The translations under genes were made by a program, and so were the position numbers. From positions 914,001-978,000 of the forward strand of contig NZ_AP022870.1 of the NCBI RefSeq assembly GCF_011764545.1: a stretch of 64,000 bases of DNA. Direction: 5' to 3'. The notes under the pieces were generated by a model that saw only the letters and a program-made list of their open reading frames with translations, made no database searches and was not told the DNA's origin. The DNA is from Phytohabitans flavus (GTDB lineage Bacteria; Actinomycetota; Actinomycetes; Mycobacteriales; Micromonosporaceae). Of the stretch, positions 12,701-23,800 are shown piece by piece (position 1 is the first letter of the stretch; every line of letters begins with the position of its first letter).

Positions 12701-14850
12701 CCGGGCTACACAGCCATGGCGTCGAGGTCGACTGGGAGGCGTTCTTCAGCCCGTGGCAGCCCCGGATCGTCGACGTCCCCACGTACGCGTTCCAGCACTC
12801 CCGCTTCTGGATAGACGTGACCCGCCCAGCGGGTGGCCCGGATGTAGTGGGGTCGCGGTTCTGGGAGCTGGTCGGCGGCGGTGCGGAGGCGTTGGGCCGG
12901 GAGTTGGGAGTTCCGGCTGACTCGGAGGCGTTGCGGGAGCTGTTGCCGGCGTTGGCGTCGTGGCGTGAGCGTGATGCCCGTAAGGCGGTGATCGACGGCT
13001 GGCGGTATGAGGTCGCCTGGAAGCCGTGGACTGCGGGGACGGCGTCGGGCGCTCTGACAGGTAGGTGGCTTGTCGCCGGCGACCCGGCCGCGGTCGAGCA
13101 CCTGGCTGCTGCCGGTGCGGAGGTCGTGCGTGTCGAGGGTGATCTGACCGATCGGGATGCCCTTACCGCGCAGCTCGGCCCGTGCGCCGGTGTGGTGTAT
13201 GCCGGTGGTGATGCCCGGTCGGTGCTCGTCCTGGCCCAAGCACTCGGCGAGGCCGGTGTGGACGCTCCACTGTGGCTGATCACCAGCGGGGCGGTGTGGA
13301 CCGACGACACCGAAGCTGATGTGAATCCTGATGCTGCGCAGGTGTGGGGTCTTGGCCGGGTCGTGGGCTTGGAGGCAGCGGGCCGGTGGGGTGGCCTGAT
13401 CGACCTGCACGACAACACGGGCTGGGATCGGGTGGTCGGCATCCTGGCCGGGGAGAGTGCGGAGGACCAGTTCGCCGTCCGCCCGGCAGGAGTGTTCGTG
13501 CGCAGGCTGCGGCACGCCACGCCGACGCCGGCAGCGCCGCAGGAGCTGACCGTCGACGGCACGGTGGTCGTGACCGGCGGCACCGGCGCCCTCGGCGCTC
13601 ACGTGGCCCGCTGGCTGGCTGGGCGTGGTGTCGAGCGGCTGGTGCTGACCAGCCGCCGCGGCCTGAACAGTCCGGGTGCGGCCGAGCTGTGTGAGGAGCT
13701 ACGAAACGCCGGCGTCCCGCAGATCGACGTGGTCGCCTGCGACGTCGCCGACCGTGACGCCCTGGCCGCGTTGCTGGCGGATATCCAGGACCTGACCGGT
13801 GTGGTGCACGCGGCCGGCGCGGGTCAGTTGACCCCGTTGGCCGATTGCGGGTTGGACGAGTTCGACGCCGTGCTGGCGGCGAAGGTCGGCGGTGCCCGAA
13901 ACCTGGACGAGCTGCTGAGTGACCGGCCGCTGCGACTGTTCGTGTTGTTCTCGTCGATCGCCGCGATCTGGGGCAGCGGCGGTCAGGGCGCGTATGCGGC
14001 CGCGAACGCCTACCTGGACGCCCTTGCCGCTAACCGGGCCGCCCGCGGCCTGGCCGCGACGTCGGTGGCGTGGGGTGCGTGGGCTGGTGACGGGATGGCG
14101 GCCGGTGAGACCACCGACTACCTGCGTAAGCGTGGCGTGGTGCCGCTGGACCCGGCCACCGCGATCGCCGGGTTGCAAGCCAGTGTGGAGGCCGGCTACA
14201 CCACGACAGTGCTGGCCGGTATGGACTGGGAGCCGTTCGTCGCCGGGTTCACCGCGGCCCGCCCCCGTCCCCTGCTGGACGAGCTGCCCGAGGTCCAAGC
14301 CGCCCAGACACATCCGGATGCCGGTGGCGAGTCACGACTGGCTACCCAACTGGCCGGTCTGGACAACGCCGGCCAGCAGGCACACATCCTGGAGCTGGTA
14401 CGCGACCAGGTCGCCCGAGTGCTCGGACACGCCGGACCCGACGCCGTCGACCCGACGGTCGCGTTCAACGACATGGGCTTCGACTCACTGACTGCGGTCG
14501 AACTGCGCAACCTGCTCACCGAAACCACCGGCCTACGCCTGCCGGCCACCCTCGTCTTCGACTACCCCGACGCGACAGCGCTGGCCGGATACGTACGGAC
14601 GAAGCTCGTACCGGACGAGGGCAGCGCGACCGACCCGATCATCGCGGACGTCGACAAGCTGGAGTCCGCGCTGCTCGCCGCGAGCGTCGACGACGCGGAC
14701 CGGTCCAGGATCACGATCCGGCTCCAGACGCTGATGGCCAAGTGGAGCGAGGCGCAGGCGTCCGACAACGCGGCCGTGGCGGACCGCATCACCGCTGCCT
14801 CGGCAGACGAAATCTTCGACTTCATCGACAGAGAACTCGGTCGCGCCTGA
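704..14850 (+). CDS. Type I modular PKS, three modules (frame broken four times)
   Basis: Multimodular polyketide synthase of 4716 residues once four missing bases are restored (near 1635-1638, 3353-3356, 3418-3440, 7701-7704). It starts at ATG 704 with an N-terminal docking coiled coil ([19 protein letters not shown]) and ends with a docking domain (14640-14850) whose tail [12 protein letters not shown] should pair with the synthase at 14897. Order: KS-AT-DH-KR-ACP, KS-AT-KR-ACP, KS-AT-KR-ACP. All three KS domains keep Cys (DTACSSSL) and both His ([15 protein letters not shown]). The first AT carries YASH, the methylmalonyl-CoA signature; the other two carry HAFH, the malonyl signature. It follows the upstream synthase by 43 bp and precedes the next by 46 bp, so one transcript is likely. 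The breaks look like sequence errors, not decay, because domain residues on both sides are intact. Confidence 0.93.
801..5865 (+). other. PKS module 1 of the window: KS-AT(methylmalonyl)-DH-KR-ACP
   Basis: Approximate domains: KS 801-2077, AT 2395-3270, DH 3465-4275, KR 4795-5500, ACP 5650-5865. The AT has GHSQGE and YASH, both typical of methylmalonyl-CoA selection. The DH looks active: [10 protein letters not shown] fits HxxxGxxxxP, HGPAFQG is present, and LLDAATQ supplies the Asp and Gln of the second motif. The KR has a glycine-rich NADPH site (TGGTGGLG), an LND version of the B-type LDD motif, and the Ser, Tyr and Asn of the active site. Expected result: an alpha-methyl, alpha-beta unsaturated thioester. 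The KS differs from the other five after the active-site Cys ([16 protein letters not shown] instead of the [12 protein letters not shown] segment). Codons here end mostly in C, unlike the next modules. Confidence 0.85.
5922..10235 (+). other. PKS module 2 of the window: KS-AT(malonyl)-KR-ACP
   Basis: Approximate domains: KS 5922-7192, AT 7447-8330, KR 9178-9880, ACP 10010-10235. The AT has GHSIGQ and HAFH, so malonyl-CoA is the expected extender. There is no DH; the AT joins directly to the structural half of the KR (from about 8480). The KR lacks LDD and has a Trp eight residues before the catalytic Tyr (WGSGGQGAY), the pattern of A-type ketoreductases, giving an L-hydroxyl. The ACP serine is in [12 protein letters not shown]. 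From about 6420, just at the KS active-site Cys, codon choice changes abruptly to G/T-ending codons, and from there into the AT the DNA is nearly identical to the matching parts of later modules. Confidence 0.85.
10285..14600 (+). other. PKS module 3 of the window: KS-AT(malonyl)-KR-ACP
   Basis: Approximate domains: KS 10285-11560, AT 11815-12715, KR 13555-14260, ACP 14385-14600. This module is a close copy of the one before it from the post-Cys part of the KS through the AT and KR; long stretches differ at only scattered bases. The AT has HAFH (malonyl). The KR has the A-type Trp (WGSGGQGAY) and no LDD, and keeps Lys, Ser, Tyr and Asn. Expected result: a second A-type hydroxyl. The C-terminal docking domain follows the ACP directly. 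Confidence 0.85.
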
Positions 14851-14896
14851 TGCGAGTGTCTCCAAGCGTTGCGGCTGAGGAAGGGCTGACCCGGAA

Positions 14897-17800
14897 ATGA
14901 CGCGCGAAGAAAAGCTCATGGACTACCTCAAGTGGGTAACCGCCGACCTGCACCAGACACGGCAACGGTTGCTCGAGGTGGAGTCGGGCAAGCAGGAGCC
15001 CATCGCGATCGTCGGGATGAGCTGCCGGCTGCCGGGTGAGGTGTACTCGCCCGAGGACCTGTGGGACGTCGTCGCGTCGGACCGGGACGTGATCGGGGAG
15101 TTTCCGTCCGACCGCGGCTGGGACATCGACCGCATCTACCACCCCGACCCGGACCACCCCGGCACCTCGTACGCCCGCGAGGGTGGCTTCGTCAGCAGCG
15201 CGTCCCGCTTCGACCCGGCCTTCTTCGGGATCAGCCCGCGTGAGGCGCTCGCGATGGATCCGCAGCAGCGGCTGCTGCTGGAGACGTCGTGGGAGGCGCT
15301 CGAGCGAGCCGGCGTACCCGTCACCGGGCTGAAGGGGAGCCAGACCGGCGTCTTCGTCGGGGCGAGCGGCACCGACTACTCAGCTTTCCTGGCCGCCAAC
15401 CCCAGCGACGCCGAGGGTTTCATCTCGACCGGCAACGCCGGCAGCGTGGTCTCCGGCCGCCTGGCGTACGTCTTCGGCCTCGAAGGGCCGGCCGTCACAG
15501 TGGACACCGCCTGCTCGTCGTCGCTCGTCGCGCTCCACCTGGCCTGCCAGGCGTTGCGCCAGGAGGAGTGCACGCTGGCCCTCGCGGCCGGTGTCGCCGT
15601 GATGTCCACGCCGGGCGCGTTCGTCGAGTTCAGCCGGCAGCGGGGCCTTGCCGCCAACGGGCGCTGCAAGTCGTTCGCCGCCGCCGCCGACGGCACGGGC
15701 TGGGGCGAGGGCGCCGGTGTCCTCGTGGTGGAGCGGCTCGCCGACGCCCGCAGAAACGGCCACCGGATCCTCGCCGTCGTACGGGGGAGCGCGGTCAACC
15801 AGGACGGTGCCAGCAATGGTCTCACCGCCCCAACGGCCCCTCGCAGGAACGGGTGATCCGCCAGGCCCTCGCCAGCGCGAAGCTCACCACCGCCGACGTC
15901 GACGTCGTCGAGGCGCACGGCACCGGCACCACGCTCGGCGACCCGATCGAGGCGCAGGCGCTGCTCGCGACGTACGGCCAGGGGCGCGACACCCGACCGC
16001 CGCTGTGGCTCGGCTCGGTGAAGTCGAACATGGGCCACACCCAGGCCGCCGCCGGCATGGCGGGCATCATCAAGATGGTCATGGCGATGCGGCACGGCCT
16101 GCTGCCTCGCACTCTCCACGTGGACGAGCCCACACCGCACGTCGACTGGTCGGCCGGTGCCGTACGGCTGCTCACCGAACCGGTGGAGTGGAAGCCGAAC
16201 GGCAGCCCTCGGCGGGCGGGCGTCTCCTCCTTCGGGTCAGCGGCACCAACGCCCACGTCATCATCGAGGAGCCGGGCGAGTTCACCCCGGAGCCCACCGC
16301 CGAGACCCTCCCGCCACTGCCAGCGCAGCCGGCCACCGTCGTCCCGTGGCTCGTCTCCGGGCGCAGCGCGGCGGCAGTGCGCGCCCAGGCGACCCGGCTC
16401 GCCAACCACGCCGCCGCCACCGGCGCCCGGCCCGTGGACACCGGGTTTTCCCTCGCCACCGACCGCGTGCACTTCATGCACCGCGCGGCCATCGTCGCCG
16501 AGGACCGCGCCGAGTTCGTCCAGCGGCTTGAAGCCTTGGCACGAGGCGATGCCGCCCCCGGCCTCGTGACCGGCACGACCGGTGCCGCCGGGCGGCTGGC
16601 GGTGGTGTTCACCGGTCAGGGCTCGCAGCGGCTGGGCATGGGCCGCGACCTGCACGGCGTGCTCCCCGCGTTCACCGCGAAGTTCGACGAGGTGTGTGCC
16701 GCCTTCGACGGCCTGCTGCCGCGCCCGCTGGCCGAGGTGATGTGGTCCGACGGTGCGGCGCTGGGCCGGACCCAGTATGCCCAGCCGGCCATTTTCGCGG
16801 TCGAGGTGGCGTTGTTCGCCCAGTTCGAGGCGTGGGGTGTGAGCCCCGACTTCGTGGCCGGCCACTCGATCGGCCAGATCGCGGCGGCGCACGTCTCGGG
16901 TGTGTTCACTGTGGACGATGCCGCTCGCCTGGTGGCGGCGCGGGCCTCGCTGATGCAGGCACTGCCGGCCGGCGGGGCGATGCTCGCCGTACGGGCCACC
17001 GAGGACGAGGTTCTGCCGCACCTGACCGACCTGGTGAGCGTCGCCGCCGTCAACGGGCCATCCTCGGTCGTCGTCGCCGGCGACAGCGGCCAGATCGACG
17101 CGCTGGAGCAGACGTGGCGCGGTGAAGGCCGGAAGGTCAAGCGGCTCACCGTCTCGCACGCGTTTCACTCGCCGCTGATGGACCCGATGCTGGACGACTT
17201 CGCCGCCGCCCTCGTCGGCATCACGTTCGAGCAGCCGTCACGACCGTTTCATGAGCCCGTGCAGACGGCCGACTACTGGGTCGGTCACGTACGCCGGCCG
17301 GTCCGTTTCGCCGACACCATTGCCTGGCTCGCCGAGCAGGGTGTGGGTACGTTCCTGGAGGTGGGCCCGGATGGCGTGCTGAGCGCGCTGATCCCCGAGT
17401 GCCTGCCCGACGGCAGCCCCGCGACGGTCGCCAGCCTCCGCGGCGACCAGCCGGAGCTCGGCGCCGCCCTCACCGCGGTCGCCCGGCTGCACTGCCACGG
17501 CGTCGAGGTCGACTGGCCGGCCGTGCACGCACCCTGGCAGCCCGAGTCGACCGACCTGCCCACTTACGCGTTCCAGCACGACCGCTACTGGCTCGACGCC
17601 CCGGCCGTGCTCGGCGACGTCGCCTCCGTGGGGCTCGCCGCCGCCGGGCACCCGCTGCTCGGCGCCGCGATCGGCCTGGCCGACGGTGACGGTGCGGTGC
17701 TCACGGGCAGGATCTCCTTGCGTACGCACCCGTGGCTGGCCGGCCGGACCGTCGCCGGCCACATCCTGCTCCCCGGCGCCGCGTTCGTGGAGCTGGCGGT

Positions 17801-20800
17801 CCGGGCCGGTGACGAGGTCGGCGCGGACGTGCTGGAGGAGCTGACCCTGCACACGCCGCTGATCCTGCCGGACCGCGGCGGCGTACAGGTGCAGATCACC
17901 GTCACCGGCACCGACACGCCAGGCCGGTACAACGTCACCGTCTACTCCCGCGCCGAAGACGGGACACCGGACTGGATCCGGCACGTCACCGGCGTACTGG
18001 CCGTCGAAACCGAGACGTGGGTCAGCGAGACGCGGCACGAGCTCGCCGAGTGGCCGCCCGGCGGCGCCGAAGCCGTGCCGGTCGAGGCGGGAGAGGGCGA
18101 AGAGGCGCCGTCGGTGTGGCGGCGCGGCGACGACATCTTCGTCGAGGCCGCGCTCCCAGCCGAGCGGCGCGGCGAGGCCGGCGGGTACGGCCTGCACCCC
18201 GCGCTCCTCGAAGCCGTGCTCTCCACTGTGGACGAGGGTGACGCCGTCGCGCACGAGTGGACCGGCGCTCGGCTGCACGCGACCGGTGCCGCTGCGGTGC
18301 GCGCCAAGCTCTCGCCCGTACCCGATGGCGGATTTGCGATCCTCGTCGCCGACGACAGCGGTGACCCGGTCGCCACGGTCGAACGGCTCGCGCTCCGCCC
18401 CCTCGCCGCCGATCAGCTCGACGCCGCGCGGGGTGGCACGGTCGATTCCCTGTTCCAGGTCGACTGGACTCTCGTCAATACGGCAGACGAGCCGTACGAC
18501 GGCTGGATCGCCATCGGTGAGCCTTTCGACGGCGTGCCCGGGTACCCGACGCTGGAGGCCGCGACCACCGGCCACGACGGCGTGCCGGCGGCGATCGTGT
18601 GGCGGCTGCCCGCGCCCGACCCGGAGGCCGCGACGCCCGACGCCGTGCGGGCAGCCACAGGAGCGGCGCTCGACCTGATCCAGGCCTGGCTTGCCGACAC
18701 CACCTGGGCGACCACCCCGCTCGTCGCCGTCACCGCCGGTGCGGTCAGCGTGGACGGCGAGCCGGTCACCGACCTCGCCGGATCGGCGGTGTGGGGGCTG
18801 CTGCGCTCCGCGCAGTCCGAACACCCCGGCCGGCTGGTCCTCGCCGACCTCGACGGCTCGCCGGAGGCCCACGCGGCGCTGCCCGGCGCGATCGCCTCCG
18901 GCGAACCGCAGCTCGCGATCCGCGGCACCGGCGTACGGGCGCCCCGGCTGGCCAGGGCGGTCACCCCGGCCGCCGCACCGGCCCACGCGTGGGACAGCGA
19001 CGGCACGGTCCTCGTCACCGGCGCCACCGGCGGGCTGGGCGGGCCCCTCGCCCGCCACCTGGTCGGCACGTACGGCGTGCGGCACCTGCTGCTCGCCAGC
19101 CGCTCGGGTGCGGACGCCGCCGGCGCCACCGCGCTCCGCGACGAGCTGGTGGGCCTCGGCGCCGACGTTCGGTTCGCCGCCGTCGACGTGGCGGACCGCG
19201 CCGCGCTCGCCGCGCTCGTCGACAGCATTCCCGCCGCACACCCGCTCACCGCCGTCATCCACGCCGCGGGTGTGGTCGACGACGGCGTCGTGGAGTCGCT
19301 GACCCGGGAGCGGCTCGACGCCGTACTCCGCCCCAAGGCCGACGGCGCATGGCACCTGCACGAGCTGACCGCGGCGATGCCGCTCGCCGCCTTCGTCTGC
19401 TTCTCCTCCTCGGCGGGCACGTTCGGCGGGCCCGGCCAGGCCAACTACGCCGCCGCGAACGCGTTCCTCGACGGCCTCGCACAGCACCGCCGCGCCCAGG
19501 GACTGCCCGCGCTCACGCTCGCCTGGGGCATGTGGGCCGCGACGACCGGCATGACGAAGGGACTCGGCCAGGCCGACCTCAACCGGGCCGCCCGCGCCGG
19601 CGGGGCGCTCCCGCTCGACGAGGGCTTGCGGCTCCTGGACATCTCGCTCACCCTGGGCTGCCCTGCCGTCGTACCCATCCGGCTCGACCTCGCCGGCATC
19701 CGCTCCCAGGCCGGCACCGGCCCGGTCGCGCCGCTGCTGCGCGGCCTCGTCCGCACCCCCGCGCGCCGCGCGGTCCAGAGCGGCGTCGCCTCCGGTGGCT
19801 CGCCGCTGGCCCAGCGCCTCGCCGGTCTCACCCGCGAAAAGCAAGATCAAATTCTTCTTGATTTGGTACGGGCACAGACTGCCACGGTCCTCGGACACAC
19901 CTCCCCCGACGCCGTCGAACCAGGCCTGGCCTTCAGCGAGATGGGTTTCGACTCGCTCACCGCCGTCGAACTCCGTAACGGCCTCAGCGCCGTCACCGGA
20001 CTGCCGCTGCCTGCCACCCTCATCTTCGACTACCCCAACCCGGTCGCACTCGCCACGCACCTCGGCACCCGGGTCGCCGGCGCCGCACCCGCCGCGGCGG
20101 TGCGGATCCCGACCACCATCGACGCCGGCGAGCCCATCGCCATCGTCGGGATGAGCTGCCGTTTCCCGGGCGGCGTCAGCACACCCGAGGAGCTGTGGCG
20201 GATGCTCGCCGGCGGCGTCGACGGGATGTCCGGCTTCCCGTCGGACCGCGGCTGGGACCTCGCCTCGCTCTTCGACGACTCGTCGCAGACCGGCCGCAGC
20301 GCGACGGCCGACGGTGGCTTCCTGACCGACGTGAGCGGCTTCGATCCGGCGTTCTTCGGGATCAGTCCGCGTGAGGCGACGGCGATGGATCCGCAGCAGC
20401 GGCTGTTGCTGGAGGCGTCGTGGGAGGCGTTCGAGCGCTCCGGAGTGGATCCGGCTGGGTTGCGGGGCAGCCAGACCGGTGTGTTCGTCGGCACCAACGG
20501 GCAGGACTACGGTGCGCTGCTGGCGGGAGCGCCCGCGGGCACCGAGGGCTACCTGATGACCGGCGCGTCGAGCAGTGTCATGTCGGGCCGGGTGTCGTAC
20601 GTCTTCGGCCTCGAAGGGCCTGCGGTCACTGTGGACACCGCGTGCTCGTCGTCGCTGGTGGCGCTCCACCTGGCGGCTCAGGCGCTGCGGCAGGGCGAGT
20701 GCGATCTGGCGCTGGCCGGCGGTGTGACGGTGATGTCGACGCCGGCCGCGTTTGTGGAGTTTTCCCGGCAAGGTGGTCTGGCATTTGACGGGCGGTGCAA

Positions 20801-23800
20801 GGCGTTCGCGGCGGGCGCCGACGGTACGGGTTGGGGTGAGGGCGTCGGCATGCTGCTCGTGGAGCGGCTGTCGGACGCGCGGCGCAACGGTCACCAGGTC
20901 CTCGCGACACTGCGGGGTAGTGCGGTCAACCAGGACGGTGCCAGTAACGGCCTGACCGCGCCGAATGGTCCGTCGCAGGAGCGGGTGATCCGCCAGGCTC
21001 TCGCCAGTGCGCGGCTGTCACCGTCTGACGTGGACGCGGTCGAGGCTCACGGTACGGGTACTCGGTTGGGTGACCCGATCGAGGCGCAGGCGTTGTTGGC
21101 CACGTATGGGCAGGGTCGGGAGCGTCCACTGTGGCTTGGATCGGTGAAGTCGAACATCGGTCACACCCAGGCGGCCGCTGGTGTGGCCGGGATCATCAAG
21201 ATGGTGATGGCGATGCGGCACGGGACGTTGCCGCGCACATTGCACGTGGATGCGCCGACGCCCGAGGTGGACTGGACGGCCGGAAACGTCGAGCTGTTGA
21301 CCGAGCCGGTGCGATGGAGCCCGAACGGGCATCCGCGCCGGGCCGGTGTTTCGTCGTTCGGAGTGAGCGGCACCAACGCCCACGTGATCCTGGAAGAGGG
21401 CGACGCCCCCGAACTCCTACCGGTCGAGGATGTGGCACCGGTCGTGCCGTGGCTGGTGTCGGCCAAGACCGAGGAGTCGTTGCGGGGTCAGGTTCTTCGT
21501 CTGGCTGACGTCGCGACCGGGCCTGGCGTACGGCCGGTGGACGTGGCGTACACGCTGGCAACCGCTCGGGCCCGGTTCGCGCACCGGTCGTACGCGGTCG
21601 GTTCCACAGTGGAAGACCTGCGGTTCTCGACCGGCGTGACAGCGAACCGGCCGGGTCGCCTGGCTGTGGTGTTTACCGGTCAGGGTTCGCAGCGCCTGGG
21701 TATGGGCCGGCAGTTGCACGGTGTGCTGCCGGTGTTCACGGCGAAGTTTGACGAGGTGTGCGCCGCGTTCGACGGTCTGCTGCCACGTTCGTTGGCGGAG
21801 GTGATGTGGTCCGATGCCGATGCGTTGGGCCAGACCCTGTATGCCCAGCCGGCGATCTTCGCGGTCGAGGTGGCGTTGTTCGCCCAGTTCGAGGCGTGGG
21901 GTGTGAGCCCGGACTTCGTGGCCGGTCACTCGATCGGTCAGATCGCGGCGTCCTATGTGTCCGGTGTCTTCGACTTGGCGGACGCGGCCCGTCTGGTAGC
22001 GGCGCGTTCGACGTTGATGCAGGCACTGCCGTCCGGTGGGGCAATGCTCGCGGTGCGCGCCACCGAGGCAGAGGTGTCGCCGCACCTGACCGACCTGGTC
22101 AGTGTCGCGGCGGTCAACGGGCCGTCGTCGGTGGTCGTCGCGGGTGACGGTGGCCAGGTCGACGCTCTCGAGGCCCTCTTCCGCGCCGAAGGCCGGCAGG
22201 TCAAGCGGTTGACGGTCTCGCACGCGTTCCACTCGCCGCTGATGGACCCGATGCTGGACGACTTCGCCGCCGCCCTGGCCGATGTGACGTTCCGGTGGCC
22301 GTTGCTGCCGACTCTCGATCCCATCGCGACCGCCGACTACTGGGTGCGGCACGTGCGGCAGCCGGTTCGTTTCGCCGAAACGGTGCGGTGGCTGGCCGAG
22401 CACGGCGTTGGCACCTTCCTGGAGCTCGGCCCGGACAGCGTACTGACCGCGCTGATCCCCGAGTGTTTTCCCGAGGACGGCCCGGTCGCGGTCGCGTCGC
22501 TGCGCGCCGACCGGGACGAGGTCGAGGCCGCCGTCACCGCACTGGCCGGGCTGCACAGCCACGGCGTCGACGTCGACTGGGACGCCTTCTTCAGCCCGTG
22601 GCAGCCCCGGATCGTCGACGTCCCCACGTACGCGTTCCAGCACTCCCGCTACTGGGTCGACCCGATCGCCGGCGCACCCGCCGACGTCGCCGCCGCCGGT
22701 CTCAGCGCCGCCCGCCACCCGCTGCTCGGCGCGGCGGTCAGCCTCGCCGACGGCGACGGTGTGGTGCTGACCGGCCGCCTCTCGCTGTCGACGCACCCGT
22801 GGCTGGGCGACCACGTGGTCGGCGGCGGAGTCTGGCTGCCCGGTACGGCGTTCGTGGAGATGGCGATCCGGGCCGGTGACGAGGTCGGCGCCGACGTACT
22901 GGAAGAGCTGACTCTGCAAGCCCCGCTCGTGCTGGCCGAACGCGGCGCGATCCAGGTGCAGGTGACCGTGGGTGCCGCCGACGACCAGGGCCACCGGAGC
23001 GTCGGCGTCCACTCGCGGCCCGAGGGCGGCGACGGCGAGTGGACCTGCCACGCGACCGGCCTGCTCGCCAACACGGCGGCCGAGGCGCGCCTGCCCGACC
23101 TGACCGCATGGCCGCCCGCCGGCGCCGAGCCCGTGTCGCTCGACGGCTGGTACGAAGCCCTCGCCGACCTCGGCCTGCGCTACGGTCCCTGGTTCCGGGG
23201 ACTGCGCGGGCTGTGGCGGGCCGGCGACGACGTGTACGTCGAGGTGTCGCTACCAGACGGACAGGCCGACGAAGCCGCCCGGTTCGGGCTGCACCCGGCT
23301 CTGCTCGACGCGGCCCTGCACGGCATCGCGGCCGGCGGCTGGGAGGGATCCGGCCTGTCCGGCGTGCCGTTCGAGTGGAACGGTGTACGGCTCCACGCCT
23401 CGGGCGCCGGTGTGCTGCGGGCGCGGCTGTCCCGCCTGCCGGCCGGCGGCCTGGGACTGCTGGTCGCGGACGGCTCCGGTGCGCCGGTGGCGTCGGTCGA
23501 CTCGCTCGTGCTGCGGCAGGTCACCGCGACGGCCGCCACGGCCGGCTCCGACTCGCTGTTTCGCGTCGACTGGCGTGAGGCCCGCTGCCGGAACACGCCC
23601 CGGCCGACTCGGTGGTCGTGCTCGGCTCCGGACTCCCGGGCCTCGACGCACCGGTGGTGGAAGACCCGACCGGCGCCGCCGGTGTGACGGTGCTGCCCGT
23701 GGCGGCCCCGACCGAAGACGCCGGCGCGGCGGCGGGCGCTCGCGGCGTAGCGCAGGACGTGCTCGGTGTCGTACGGGAGTGGCTGGCCGGCCCCGGCGAG

